Source of the DNA: Candidatus Methylomirabilota bacterium | Lineage (GTDB): Bacteria; Methylomirabilota; Methylomirabilia; Methylomirabilales; Methylomirabilaceae | DNA length: 64,000 nt | NCBI GenBank assembly: GCA_003104975.1 | Contig: PQAM01000010.1 | Location: 424,577 to 488,576 of the forward strand | Direction of reading: 5' to 3' | Part shown: positions 45,155 through 55,116 of the stretch, one piece after another | Position numbering within the stretch: the stretch's first letter is position 1 | Layout of the letters: every line of letters begins with the position of its first letter | Translations under genes and position numbers: made by a program | The notes under the pieces: model-generated | What the model was told of the DNA's origin: nothing | The model's input: the letters and a program-made list of their open reading frames with translations, nothing else | Databases searched by the model: none

Positions 45155-47557
45155 ATGGATGGTCCGCTTTCCCCCGCCGAGCTTCATGCCATCGACGCCT
45201 ACTGGCGCGCGGCAAATTACCTGTCCGTGGGCCAGATCTATCTCCTTGCCAATCCAGTGCTTCAGGAGCCGCTCAGGCCGGCGCATGTCAAGCCGAGGCT
45301 GCTCGGGCACTGGGGGACGACGCCGGGCCTGAACTTCATCTACGCGCACCTCAACCGGATGATCACAGCGCACGACCTCGACATGATCTTTATCACCGGC
45401 CCGGGCCATGGCGGCCCTGGCGTGGTCGCGAATACCTACCTGGAAGGGACGTACAGCGAAATCTACCCGAACATCTCCCGGGACGTGCAGGGTCTGCAGA
45501 AGCTCTTCAGGCAGTTCTCGTTCCCCGGCGGGATTCCCAGCCACGCCGCTCCCGAAACTCCCGGCTCGATCCACGAAGGCGGCGAGTTGGGCTATGCCCT
45601 CTCACACGCCTACGGCGCGGCCTTTGACAACCCCAACCTCATCGTGGCCTGTGTGGTGGGCGACGGCGAGGCCGAAACGGGGCCCATGGCCACGGCCTGG
45701 CACTCGAACAAGTTCCTCAATCCCGTTCACGACGGCGCGGTTCTGCCTATCCTCCATCTGAACGGCTACAAGATCGCCAACCCGACTGTGCTGGCCCGAA
45801 TCACTCCCGCGGAGCTGGAGAGCCTGTTCGTCGGCTATGGGTACCGGCCTCACGTCGTCGAGGGCGATGACGCTGCGAGTATGCATCAGATGATGGCGGC
45901 GACGCTCGAGACGGTGATCGCTGAGATCCGGGCGATTCAGCGCGAGGCCCGTGACAACGGAATCCCGCGTCGCTCCCGTTGGCCGATGATCATCCTCAGA
46001 ACTCCCAAAGGGTGGACGGGTCCAAAGGAGATCGACGGCAAGAAGACCGAAGGGTCGTGGCGGTCACACCAGGTGCCGTTGGCCGAGCTTGCGGAGAAGC
46101 CGGAGCATCTCAAGCTCCTCGAGAACTGGATGAAAAGTTACAAGCCCGAGGAGTTGTTTGATGCGCGCGGAACACTGATCCCGAAGCTGGTCGAGCTTGC
46201 GCCGACAGGCCGGCGCCGCATGGGATCCAACCTCTACGCCAACGGCGGCCTGCTGCTCAAGGAGCTCAAGCTCCCGGACTTCCGCGGGTATGCCGTCGAG
46301 GTTCCTCGCCCCGGCGCTGTGTTCGGGGAAGCCACACGTGTGCTCGGAGGCTTCCTGCGCGACGTCATGAAGCTCAACAGGGACAGTCGGAACTTTCGGG
46401 TATTTGGTCCCGACGAGACCGCGTCAAACCGCCTCTCCGCCCTTTTTGAGGCGACGGACCGGGCCTGGATGGGCGACCGCGTGCCCGAGGACGATCACCT
46501 CGCGCCCGACGGCCGCGTGATGGAGATCCTGAGTGAGCACACCTGCCAGGGGTGGCTTGAAGGCTATCTCCTCACCGGACGCCACGGCCTCTTCTCCTGC
46601 TACGAGGCGTTCATCCACATCGTGGGCTCGATGTTCAACCAGCACGCCAAGTGGCTGAAGGTGTGCAACGAAATTCCCTGGCGCGCGCCGATCGCCTCGC
46701 TCAACTACCTTCTGACCTCCCACGTCTGGCGGCAGGACCATAATGGCTTCTCCCACCAGGACCCGGGCTTCATCGACCACGTCGTGAACAAGAAGGCCGA
46801 TGTGATTCGGGTCTACCTGCCTCCCGACGCGAACAGTCTGCTTTCGGTGATGGACCACTGTCTCAGAAGCCGAAACTTCGTCAACGTGGTCGTGGCCGGC
46901 AAGCAGCCGGCGCCACAGTATCTTGACATGGACGCCGCGATCAAACACTGCACGGCCGGAATCGGAATCTGGGAGTGGGCGAGCAACGACAAGGACGTCG
47001 CGCCCGACGTGGTGATGGCGTGCGCCGGCGACGTGCCGACACTGGAGACGCTGGCAGCGGTACGCCTGCTCCGTCAGCACCTGCCCGAGTTGCGGATCCG
47101 TGTGGTGAACGTTGTGGATCTGATGCGGCTCCAGCCCAGCGAGGAACACCCCAACGGGCTCACGAACAGCGAGTTCGACACGCTCTTCACCACCGACAAG
47201 CCGATCATCTTCGCCTACCACGGCTACCCCTGGCTGATCCATCGGCTGACGTATCGCCGGACGAACCACAAGAACCTCCACGTGCGGGGATACAAAGAAG
47301 AGGGCACGACGACAACGCCGTTCGACATGGTCGTCAGGAACGACCTGGATCGCTACCACCTGGTGATGGACGTGATCGACCGGGCGCCGGGGCTGGGCTA
47401 TCGCGCGGCTCACGTGAAGCAGGCGATGCGCGATAGGCGGATCGAGCATAGGGCCTATATCGTCGAGCACGGCGATGACATGCCCGAGATTCGCGATTGG
47501 CGATGGAGTCCGGACGAAGCCGGCAACCAGTACACAAAGAAGCCCCGATCAGTGTAA
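45155..47557 (+). CDS. xfp: Xylulose-5-P/fructose-6-P phosphoketolase
   Basis: 800 residues from the ATG at 45155 (AAGGAAGGAGG upstream), full length. TPP-dependent: [60 protein letters not shown], the TPP/Mg motif [10 protein letters not shown], and the C-terminal blocks [17 protein letters not shown] and [15 protein letters not shown]. Cleaves xylulose-5-P (or fructose-6-P) with phosphate to acetyl phosphate plus glyceraldehyde-3-P (or erythrose-4-P). Adjacent to ackA and upstream of a glucan phosphorylase. Confidence 0.96.
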   Translation: MDGPLSPAELHAIDAYWRAANYLSVGQIYLLANPVLQEPLRPAHVKPRLLGHWGTTPGLNFIYAHLNRMITAHDLDMIFITGPGHGGPGVVANTYLEGTYSEIYPNISRDVQGLQKLFRQFSFPGGIPSHAAPETPGSIHEGGELGYALSHAYGAAFDNPNLIVACVVGDGEAETGPMATAWHSNKFLNPVHDGAVLPILHLNGYKIANPTVLARITPAELESLFVGYGYRPHVVEGDDAASMHQMMAATLETVIAEIRAIQREARDNGIPRRSRWPMIILRTPKGWTGPKEIDGKKTEGSWRSHQVPLAELAEKPEHLKLLENWMKSYKPEELFDARGTLIPKLVELAPTGRRRMGSNLYANGGLLLKELKLPDFRGYAVEVPRPGAVFGEATRVLGGFLRDVMKLNRDSRNFRVFGPDETASNRLSALFEATDRAWMGDRVPEDDHLAPDGRVMEILSEHTCQGWLEGYLLTGRHGLFSCYEAFIHIVGSMFNQHAKWLKVCNEIPWRAPIASLNYLLTSHVWRQDHNGFSHQDPGFIDHVVNKKADVIRVYLPPDANSLLSVMDHCLRSRNFVNVVVAGKQPAPQYLDMDAAIKHCTAGIGIWEWASNDKDVAPDVVMACAGDVPTLETLAAVRLLRQHLPELRIRVVNVVDLMRLQPSEEHPNGLTNSEFDTLFTTDKPIIFAYHGYPWLIHRLTYRRTNHKNLHVRGYKEEGTTTTPFDMVVRNDLDRYHLVMDVIDRAPGLGYRAAHVKQAMRDRRIEHRAYIVEHGDDMPEIRDWRWSPDEAGNQYTKKPRSV

Positions 47558-47579
47558 TGAGAGGCAGAAGAGAGTCGTC

Positions 47580-47711
47580 ATGAAGACCATTGCCGGCGCG
47601 GTCTGGGGCTACGCGCTCTATGCGGAGAGCTTCAAGGGCCGGGATCACCTGCGCCGTATCCAGGAGGAAGCGCATGCCATCCTTTTGGCGCGTGGGTTCA
47701 GTGGCGGGTGA
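47580..47711 (+). CDS. Small protein between phosphoketolase and phosphorylase
   Basis: 43 residues, MKTIAGAVWGYALYAESFKG, with AGAGAG before the ATG, 22 bases after the phosphoketolase stop and 64 before the phosphorylase. Too short for family assignment. Position within the likely operon and the ribosome site support it. Confidence 0.4.
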   Translation: MKTIAGAVWGYALYAESFKGRDHLRRIQEEAHAILLARGFSGG

Positions 47712-47775
47712 TGACTGAGGCCCTGCACGAGCAGGGGCCTGAAGGCCCGGGTGAGGACGGGAAGGGGGTGTTCGT

Positions 47776-49632
47776 GTGACGGATATTGCCAAAGATCCGG
47801 TGTGCGGGATGGCGGCCCGTATCGAGGAGGGCTTCGTCGTCTCGCACCAGAGCAAGACCTACGCCTTCTGCTCTGATCTCTGCAAGCAGACCTTCCTGGC
47901 CGATCCCGGGAAGTATGCCGAACAGTACCCGATTCAAGCCCCCGGCCAAGCCGATTCCACCAGACGCATTGCCTATTTCTCGATGGAGGTCGCGGTAGAT
48001 CCCCGTATGCCGACGTACAGCGGTGGCTTGGGCGTACTGGCCGGGGACACTTTACGGTCCTGCGCCGATCTCAAGATCCCGATGGTGGCCGTGAGCCTCC
48101 TGTATGCCAAGGGGTACTTTGATCAGAGACTGGATGAATGGGGTAACCAGCAAGAAATTCCTGTCGTATGGGAACCTTCCCATTTTGTGCGCCCGCTGCC
48201 GGTTACCGTTGCTGTGCCGATAGAAAACCGGTCTATCATCGTGAGGGGCTGGCAATACGATATCAAGGGCTGCGCCGGGTACTCAGTTCCTCTGATCCTG
48301 CTGGATACGAACGTGGATGAGAACATGCCGTCCGACAGGGAACTGACCTCGTTTCTCTACGGCGGGGACGAGCGATACCGTCTGGCTCAGGAGATTATCC
48401 TGGGTATAGGAGGCCTTCGGATGCTCCGAGCGTTGGGATACACCAAGTTACAACGATTCCACCTGAACGAAGGCCATGCCAGCCTGCTGGCCCTGGAGCT
48501 CTTACGCGAACACCGAGAAGCCGGCATTGGCGTGTGGGATTTTCAGGGTGTCAGAGAGCGCTGCGTCTTCACGACGCATACACCCGTCTCGGCCGGTCAC
48601 GATCAGTTCTCGTATGATCTTGTACAGAGTGTCCTCGGGGAGTTCGTGTCGCTGGAACTGATACGGATGCTGGGCGGACGGGAGCGCATGAACATGACGC
48701 TGCTCGCGTTGAATCTCAGTCAGTATGTCAACGGGGTGGCGAAACGGCACGAAGAGATTTCCCGGGAGATGTTCCCCGGCTACCCCATCGATTCCATTAC
48801 CAACGGCGTTCACTCATTCACGTGGAGTTGCGACAGCTTCAGGAAGTTGTATGATCGTCACATTCCCGGGTGGATCGATGACCCCTTTTCGCTTCGCTAT
48901 GCCATCAGCATCCCGAAGAGCGAGATATGGGAGGCCCATGTCGAGGCCAAGGCACGGCTGATCGACGAGGTGAACCGGCGGACTCATATGACTCTCAAGC
49001 CCGATGTGTTTACCATCGGTTTTGCGCGACGAGCCACGTTGTACAAACGGGCCGACCTGCTCTTTTCCGATCCCGGTCAGTTGGCGGATATTGCCGCCAC
49101 GGCAGGCCCGATGCAATTCATCTTTGCAGGGAAGGCGCACCCGAAGGATGGTCCCGGCAAGGAGCTGATTCGGCGCGTGGTTCAGTTCGCCCGACAGCTC
49201 AAGGATCGGGTGACGATTGTCTACCTGGAGAACTACGATATGGAACTGGGCCGGCTCCTGGCTTCCGGGGTGGACCTCTGGCTGAACACCCCCTTGCGTC
49301 CGCTGGAGGCGTCCGGAACCTCGGGTATGAAGGCTGCGCATAACGGGGTCCCGAGCTTCAGCATCCTGGACGGCTGGTGGGTCGAGGGCCACATCGAGGG
49401 TGTGACGGGATGGGCTATCGGGCCTGCCGTCATGGATCGCTCCGATTCGAACTTGACGGACGGCCGCGATAGCGAAGAGCTGTATCATAAGTTGCGACGG
49501 GTCATTGTCCCGATGTTTTATCAGGACCGCGAGCGATGGACCGATATCATGCGGCAATCGATCGCGTTCAATGCATCATTTTTCAATACCCATCGGATGG
49601 TCCAACAGTACGCCGCCCATGCGTATGTGTAG
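47776..49632 (+). CDS. YHS domain fused to alpha-glucan phosphorylase
   Basis: 618 residues from GTG. Residues 1-50 are a YHS domain (KDPVCGMAARIEEGFVVSHQ... FCSDLCKQTFLADPGKY) with the usual Cys residues, which in other proteins bind metals. From about 62 the protein follows the short alpha-glucan phosphorylase class (TIGR02094-like): IAYFSMEVAVDPRMPTYSGG then LGVLAGD, FHLNEGHASLLALE, FTTHTPVSAGHDQF, and the PLP-lysine site SGTSGMKAAHNGVPS. Releases glucose-1-P from glycogen-like glucans. The YHS fusion is unusual and may make activity depend on metal or redox state. Confidence 0.9.
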   Translation: MTDIAKDPVCGMAARIEEGFVVSHQSKTYAFCSDLCKQTFLADPGKYAEQYPIQAPGQADSTRRIAYFSMEVAVDPRMPTYSGGLGVLAGDTLRSCADLKIPMVAVSLLYAKGYFDQRLDEWGNQQEIPVVWEPSHFVRPLPVTVAVPIENRSIIVRGWQYDIKGCAGYSVPLILLDTNVDENMPSDRELTSFLYGGDERYRLAQEIILGIGGLRMLRALGYTKLQRFHLNEGHASLLALELLREHREAGIGVWDFQGVRERCVFTTHTPVSAGHDQFSYDLVQSVLGEFVSLELIRMLGGRERMNMTLLALNLSQYVNGVAKRHEEISREMFPGYPIDSITNGVHSFTWSCDSFRKLYDRHIPGWIDDPFSLRYAISIPKSEIWEAHVEAKARLIDEVNRRTHMTLKPDVFTIGFARRATLYKRADLLFSDPGQLADIAATAGPMQFIFAGKAHPKDGPGKELIRRVVQFARQLKDRVTIVYLENYDMELGRLLASGVDLWLNTPLRPLEASGTSGMKAAHNGVPSFSILDGWWVEGHIEGVTGWAIGPAVMDRSDSNLTDGRDSEELYHKLRRVIVPMFYQDRERWTDIMRQSIAFNASFFNTHRMVQQYAAHAYV

Positions 49633-49829
49633 GAGGATTGAGGCGCCAGGGATCACCGACAGGTCATGGCGTATCAGGTAAGGTGGTTCGTGAGGATCGT
49701 GGTCGGCAGTGAATCGTTACGCGGCGGCGCGCGGCCAGATTCGACTTGTCCGATGACCCGTACCGGCGTACTATTTCCGTAAGCATCGGTTCCGACGCGT
49801 CAGAGGGATACGGGAGGGAGCGGAAGTCT

Positions 49830-51200
49830 ATGAAACACACAGCCGTATCAATCGCAACCATTGCTCTTACACTGCTGGCCGTGACGGCCTGCGCCCCGCA
49901 CATGCAATACCGCACTGTCCACCCGGACGTCTGTGTCAGCCCGAAGCCGAAACCCACGCCGGAGTGCGAAGCCTACGCGCTGCAACAACTGCCCGGCGAC
50001 AACGGCTCCAGCTACCTGCTTGGGTTCATTGAATTCGACGATCAGGGCCAGCTCTGGGACCGCAGACAGATGCGCGATGTCCTGTCGAAACTCGAGACCG
50101 AGGCTGGGACCCGCGATCTGCTGATGGTGGTATTCGTGCACGGTTGGAAGCATAGCGCCGCGCCCGGTGATCCTAACATCAATACCTTCCGCGGCGTGCT
50201 GGCCGACCTGAGCGATACCGAAGCCTATCTGGCCAAGACCAGCGGAGCCCAAGCCCGCCAGGTGGTCGGCATCTACTTCGGCTGGCGCGGCGGTTCGCTG
50301 CCCATAAAATATCTGGAAAACGTCACCTTCTGGGACCGCAAAAACACCGCCCAGAAGGTCGGGTACGGCGGGGTGGCCGAGGTCCTGAGCCGGTTGGAGG
50401 ATATCAAGCTCACCAAGGACAGCATGGTCTGCCGCGATCGCCCGGTACCCGCAAACGGCGAGCCGTTGTGCCGCAGCAGCACCCAGCTCGTGGCCGTCGG
50501 CCACAGCTTCGGCGGCGCGGTGATGCACACCGCGCTTGCCCAGATCCTGGAAAACCGTTTTGTTCAGACCGCCGGACCGGCCGGCCAAAAAAGCGATGTC
50601 GAAGGATTCGGCAACCTGGTGGTGCTGATCAACCCGGCGTTTGAGGCCAACCTGTTTACACCGATGAGCGACATGGCGGCGGAGCGCACCTACTTCTCCT
50701 CACAACTGCCGGTCGTGTTGGTATTGACCTCAGAGGCCGATGGCGCCACCCGTTACGCCTTTCCGATCGGGCGCTGGTTTTCGACCATTTTTGAGAAGGC
50801 GCACGATCGGCAGCGACGGAATGCGGTGACCGGTGAAACGGAGACGATCAGCGCACGTGACGCCAATGTCCGCGCCGTCGGCCATTTCAAACCGTACCGT
50901 ACCCACCGCCTCTACCCGAAGACGGAGCGCATACGCGAGGAACTGAAGACCCCCAGCGCCGCCGACAGCATCCGGATGTTCAAGCGCTCCAGAGCTGATT
51001 GGGCAAGCGACGAACCCGGCAGCAAGATCACGTTCGGTGATGTGGTGCTGGAACGCACCACCATCTCGGCGGGTCGCAACCCCTATCTCGTCACCTATGT
51101 CGACGGGCGACTGATTCGTGATCATAACGACATCGATGATCCTCGGATCATCGAATTTGTCAAGCAACTGATCCTGATTTCTATCTACGGCAAGAAGTAG
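49830..51200 (+). CDS. Lipoprotein with alpha/beta-hydrolase domain
   Basis: 456 residues from the ATG at 49830 (GGGAGGGAG upstream). Signal peptide with lipobox VTAC (about residue 22), so outer- or inner-membrane anchored. The hydrolase core shows LLMVVFVHGWKHSA (oxyanion region) and the nucleophile elbow VGHSFGGAVM. Acidic and His partners cannot be placed with certainty. Looks like esterase/lipase-type lipoproteins of Gram-negative bacteria. Monocistronic by context; substrate unknown. Confidence 0.78.
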   Translation: MKHTAVSIATIALTLLAVTACAPHMQYRTVHPDVCVSPKPKPTPECEAYALQQLPGDNGSSYLLGFIEFDDQGQLWDRRQMRDVLSKLETEAGTRDLLMVVFVHGWKHSAAPGDPNINTFRGVLADLSDTEAYLAKTSGAQARQVVGIYFGWRGGSLPIKYLENVTFWDRKNTAQKVGYGGVAEVLSRLEDIKLTKDSMVCRDRPVPANGEPLCRSSTQLVAVGHSFGGAVMHTALAQILENRFVQTAGPAGQKSDVEGFGNLVVLINPAFEANLFTPMSDMAAERTYFSSQLPVVLVLTSEADGATRYAFPIGRWFSTIFEKAHDRQRRNAVTGETETISARDANVRAVGHFKPYRTHRLYPKTERIREELKTPSAADSIRMFKRSRADWASDEPGSKITFGDVVLERTTISAGRNPYLVTYVDGRLIRDHNDIDDPRIIEFVKQLILISIYGKK

Positions 51201-51300
51201 CTTGAGCCGTATTGTGGTGCGCAATTGAATCAAAAGTGCAGTAAGATAAGGGTGTGCCGACCTGTGGTCGGCAACAGGAGCTGAACGCATTGCTTAATGT

Positions 51301-51483
51301 CATTGTTCCGAACGTCTCCCGTGTCATTGCGAGGCGAAGCCGAAGTAATCTCACAGTTGTTCGGAGCAACTACGGTGAGATTGCCGCGCTCCCGTTGGTC
51401 GCTCGCAATGACGAGCCAGCAATGGGACGGCCTCGCAACACACGTTCATGTCCATGGACGCGCCGACGGTGCATGCGGTATTG
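51301..51483. repeat. ~183-bp repeat element, copy 2
   Basis: Matches 27875-28062 end to end in the same orientation, with scattered differences: CATTGTTCCGA start, palindrome TCATTGCGAGGCGAAGCC/TCGCTCGCAATGA, and GCATGCGGTATTG end. It fills most of the gap 51201-51592; the rest has no recognisable gene. Confidence 0.85.
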
Positions 51484-51592
51484 TTGCGATGATAACCCTG
51501 AGTGTCGGTAGAGCATCACGATGTACGGATTGAGCGGATTGATCGGCTGATGCTGATATGGATCTGGTGAGAGGCCCTTTTCAGGAGGAGGA

Positions 51593-51982
51593 ATGAGCAT
51601 GAATCGTATAAGGTGTGCCGGTATAGTGGCGTTCACAATGGTTGTCGTATCGGCGGGATCTGCGCTGGCGCAACAGCCCCAACCCTGCGCCATGATGAAG
51701 GACCACCAGATGGGTGGGATGCAGCAGGGGAAGTCGGGTATGGGGATGGGCATGATGAAGCAGGATAAACAGGATAAAGAGATGGGCGGGATGCAGGGCT
51801 GCATGATGATGGAGGATATGAAGAAACAGCAGCAGCTCCTGATGGAGATGAAGAAGCACATGAAGATGATGGACGAGATGATGGAGATGATGATGCAGCC
51901 GCGACAGGGGATGGGTATGGGCACGATGCCGCAGGAAGGAGGGTCGGCACCACAGGAGCACCACCCTGCCCAAGGTCAGTAG
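51593..51982 (+). CDS. Met-rich periplasmic protein
   Basis: 129 residues; AGGAGGAG precedes two close ATGs. Signal peptide ending ALA. The mature ~103 residues contain about 27 Met, plus His and two Cys, in blocks such as MGMGMM, CMMMEDM and MMDEMMEMMM. Such Met/His-rich chains bind Cu(I) or Ag(I) in the periplasm (compare the Met motifs of CopA, PcoE and SilE-type proteins). It is 10 kb from the copper cluster and next to ftsH. No sigma-54 site is seen upstream. Confidence 0.75.
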   Translation: MSMNRIRCAGIVAFTMVVVSAGSALAQQPQPCAMMKDHQMGGMQQGKSGMGMGMMKQDKQDKEMGGMQGCMMMEDMKKQQQLLMEMKKHMKMMDEMMEMMMQPRQGMGMGTMPQEGGSAPQEHHPAQGQ

Positions 51983-52060
51983 TCGGGATGACGTGGCGTC
52001 TGAGATGAAACCGGATCAATTCACACTGGAGGCTTCTACGACACACGGCAGACGTACAAG

Positions 52061-53926
52061 ATGAGCGCGATGGAAAAGAAACAGCGGCAGTTTTCCTTCC
52101 TGTACTTTGTCGCGGCCTTCTTCCTGGTGCTGGCGGTTCACGATTTCCTGATAGCCCGCCACATCGAGACCCTCTCGTACAGCGAATTCAAGGTGCTCCT
52201 GAAAGCCGGCAAGGTGGAGGACCTGACCGTCGGGACGCGTATTATCGCGGGGCGGCTGAAAAGGGAGGGACTGGAGGGACTGCTCACCAAAGAGAAGGCG
52301 GAGCAGATTCAACGTGCGGCCGGTGGAGAGCTTCGCTTTGTGACCATCCGCGTTGATGATCCTACCCTCGTCCAGGAGTTGGAGACATCAAGAGTGCGTT
52401 TTGCCGGCGAGGTAGAGAGTACGTGGTTTACCACGCTACTCTCCTGGGTGCTCCCCGCTCTGGTCTTCGTTGGTGTGTGGATGTTTCTCATGAAGCGGTT
52501 CGGAGGAGCGGCCAGCGGTCTGATGGCGATCGGTAAGAGTAAGGCAAAGGTCTATATGGAGAAAGAGACCGGCGTCACCTTTGCCGATGTGGCGGGGATC
52601 GACGAGGCGCGCGCCGAGCTGATGGAGGTTGTCGAATTTCTGAAGACGCCGCAACGGTACCGCCGCCTTGGCGGCAAGATCCCTAAAGGGGTCTTGATCG
52701 TCGGCGCTCCAGGGACCGGAAAGACGCTGCTGGCCAAAGCGGTCGCCGGAGAGGCGGGGGTCCCATTCTTCAGTATGAGCGGGTCGGAGTTCGTCGAGAT
52801 GTTCGTGGGGGTCGGCGCGGCTCGCGTGCGTGATCTGTTTGCGCAGGCCCAGGAAAAGGCTCCGTGCATCATCTTCATCGATGAGCTGGACGCCCTTGGG
52901 AAGGCGCGCGGGCTGAACCCGATGGGCGGACACGATGAACGAGAGCAGACCCTCAACCAACTGCTGGTGGAGATGGACGGCTTCGACACAAATAAAGGTG
53001 TCATTATCATGGCTGCGACGAACCGTCCGGAGATTCTCGATCCGGCCTTGCTCCGCCCCGGACGATTCGACCGCCATGTGGCCATTGATCGGCCCGATAT
53101 CAGGGGGCGTGAAAAGATCCTTCAGGTGCATGTGAAGTCGGTTACGCTTGCGCCGGAAGTCGATCTTTCAGCTATCGCTGCAAGGACCCCCGGCTTTGTC
53201 GGCGCCGATCTGGCCAACCTGGTGAACGAGGCTGCGCTGCTCGCCGCGCGGAAGGGCCGGGACGCCGTGGCCACGGCCGATTTTGACGAGGCCATCGACC
53301 GGATCGTTGCCGGCCTCGAGAAAAAGACCCGCGTCATGAATCCGGTCGAGAAGGAGACCGTCGCGTACCACGAGGCCGGTCATGCGCTGGTGGCGGAGTC
53401 GCGCCCTCGCGCCGACCGGGTGGCGAAGATCTCTATCATCCCGCGCGGTGTGGCCGCGCTGGGCTACACGCAGCAGTCGCCCACGGAGGATCGGTACCTG
53501 CTCAAGCGGGCCGAGATGCTCGACCGGCTCGATGTGTTGCTGGGGGGTCGAGTGGCGGAAGAGATCGTGTTCGGCGATGTCTCGACCGGCGCCCAGGACG
53601 ACCTGCAGCGGGCGACCGATATGGCCCGCCTGATGGTCACCCAGTATGGAATGAGCGAACAGCTCGGATTGGCGACGTTTGAGGAGCCGCGCAGTTCGCC
53701 CTTCCTCAACATTGCGAAGCCTCAGCGGGTCCGGGAGTACAGCGAGCAGACCGCCCAGACGATTGACGAGGAGATCCGCAAGCTTCTGGATGATGCCCAC
53801 ATCCGAGTGAAGGAGACACTGGCCTCCAGACGCAGCGATCTGGACGCGCTGGCCAAGCTGCTGTTGGAAAAGGAGGTTGTGGATCGGGAGGCCCTGACGC
53901 AACTGCTCCAGTCCCGGCGGTCGTAG
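52061..53926 (+). CDS. ftsH: Membrane AAA+ zinc metalloprotease FtsH
   Basis: 621 residues. Two N-terminal membrane helices (about 11-31 and 126-146) flank a periplasmic domain. AAA domain with Walker A GAPGTGKT (215-222), Walker [16 protein letters not shown], the SRH region [20 protein letters not shown], pore loop FVEMFVG, and peptidase zinc motif HEAGH (about 436) in [12 protein letters not shown]. Degrades misfolded membrane proteins and regulators. The periplasmic domain diverges from housekeeping FtsH, and the Met-rich neighbour suggests a specialised paralogue. Confidence 0.95.
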   Translation: MSAMEKKQRQFSFLYFVAAFFLVLAVHDFLIARHIETLSYSEFKVLLKAGKVEDLTVGTRIIAGRLKREGLEGLLTKEKAEQIQRAAGGELRFVTIRVDDPTLVQELETSRVRFAGEVESTWFTTLLSWVLPALVFVGVWMFLMKRFGGAASGLMAIGKSKAKVYMEKETGVTFADVAGIDEARAELMEVVEFLKTPQRYRRLGGKIPKGVLIVGAPGTGKTLLAKAVAGEAGVPFFSMSGSEFVEMFVGVGAARVRDLFAQAQEKAPCIIFIDELDALGKARGLNPMGGHDEREQTLNQLLVEMDGFDTNKGVIIMAATNRPEILDPALLRPGRFDRHVAIDRPDIRGREKILQVHVKSVTLAPEVDLSAIAARTPGFVGADLANLVNEAALLAARKGRDAVATADFDEAIDRIVAGLEKKTRVMNPVEKETVAYHEAGHALVAESRPRADRVAKISIIPRGVAALGYTQQSPTEDRYLLKRAEMLDRLDVLLGGRVAEEIVFGDVSTGAQDDLQRATDMARLMVTQYGMSEQLGLATFEEPRSSPFLNIAKPQRVREYSEQTAQTIDEEIRKLLDDAHIRVKETLASRRSDLDALAKLLLEKEVVDREALTQLLQSRRS

Positions 53927-53996
53927 AGACTGAGGCCGCATGGGGCAAGCCGGAGACGAAGGTATGGAGGCCGGGCGGCGAGCGGGGAGGGGTGGC

Positions 53997-55106
53997 ATGA
54001 CGGCGATTCGGCGTATGGGGTGTATCGGTATCTCGGCGATCGTATCGCTCCTGATCGTTCATTCGGTTGCGCTCGCGCACGGACCAGGCGCGCGCGGCTC
54101 ACAGACGCTCTATGTGGTCAATGAAGGCTCCGACACCGTCTCGGTGATCGATATTGGGTCGATGAAGGTGACCGATACTGTCACCGTAGGCGCCGGCCCA
54201 CAGCACATCGCCATCAGCCCCGATCGGCGTTACGCCCTTGTGACCTGTGGCCGTTCGGCTGAGGTCTGGATTCTGGCCCTGCCCGCCCATACCGTTGTCG
54301 CTACGGTGCCCGACGCAACGGGTCCGGGGAGCCAGACCGTGTTTGGAGCGGGCGGGACCTATGCCTACGTCACCAACAGTGTGTATGGCCGCGTGACGGT
54401 CATTGAAACGGCTACGGGCAAGAAGGTGGCCATCATCCCGGTCGGCGAGGCGCCGACCCAGATCGGCATCTCCCCGGACGGCGGCCATGCCTATGTTCCC
54501 AGTGAACGGTCCCATACCGTCGCGGCGCTGAACCTCTCGCTGAACGTGGTCGCAGCCGAGCTGCCGATGGCCGTGAGACCCTATGCCGCCGAGATCTCTC
54601 CCGACGGCAAATACCTGTTGGTCTCCAGCCCCGAGTCGAACAGCATCACCATCATCAATACGGCGACCCGGCAGTCGTTGCGCAGAATTCCCGTCGGTGA
54701 TGATCCCCATCACGTACTGTTTGGCCCGGGCGGCGCCTTTGCATATATTATGAATAGGGGCTCGAACAGCTTGAGTGTGATTCAAATGGCCAATCATCAG
54801 GTGGTGGCGACCATTCCGGTGGGGAAGGAGCCGGGCGATGCCGACATCACGCCATCCGGCCACTATATCTACGTCACCAACACGGGAAGCGGCGATGTCT
54901 CGGTGATTTCAACGCTGACCAGCGCCGTGGTCGCGACGATGCCCGTGGGGACCCGTCCCCACGATATCGTCGTCTCAGGCGACGGCCGATACGCCTTTGT
55001 AGTCAACACCGGATCGGACGACATTGCCGTCATTAACCTGCTGTCCCAGACCGCAGTCGGACGGGTGCCGGTCGGCAAGCGTCCTCACGGGTTGGCCCTC
55101 TGGTAG
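53997..55106 (+). CDS. Secreted YVTN beta-propeller protein
   Basis: 369 residues from the ATG at 53997 (GGGGAGGGG upstream). Signal peptide ending ALAH. Seven or so repeats of the YVTN/NHL-like type, each ~42 residues: LYVVNEGSDTVSVIDI, AYVTNSVYGRVTVIE, LLVSSPESNSITIIN, AYIMNRGSNSLSVI, IYVTNTGSGDVSVI, AFVVNTGSDDIAVIN, often followed by VPVGxxPH. Relatives include NirF/NirN-like and surface-layer propellers. No enzymatic residues are evident. Lies ten bases before the oxidoreductase operon, so may be cotranscribed with it. Confidence 0.85.
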   Translation: MTAIRRMGCIGISAIVSLLIVHSVALAHGPGARGSQTLYVVNEGSDTVSVIDIGSMKVTDTVTVGAGPQHIAISPDRRYALVTCGRSAEVWILALPAHTVVATVPDATGPGSQTVFGAGGTYAYVTNSVYGRVTVIETATGKKVAIIPVGEAPTQIGISPDGGHAYVPSERSHTVAALNLSLNVVAAELPMAVRPYAAEISPDGKYLLVSSPESNSITIINTATRQSLRRIPVGDDPHHVLFGPGGAFAYIMNRGSNSLSVIQMANHQVVATIPVGKEPGDADITPSGHYIYVTNTGSGDVSVISTLTSAVVATMPVGTRPHDIVVSGDGRYAFVVNTGSDDIAVINLLSQTAVGRVPVGKRPHGLALW

Positions 55107-55116
55107 AGAGTAGCCG

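Noticed and set aside
46424-47470. 348-codon open frame on the minus strand
   Set aside because: Opposite the phosphoketolase coding strand; composition rich in His/Val/Arg as typical for shadows.
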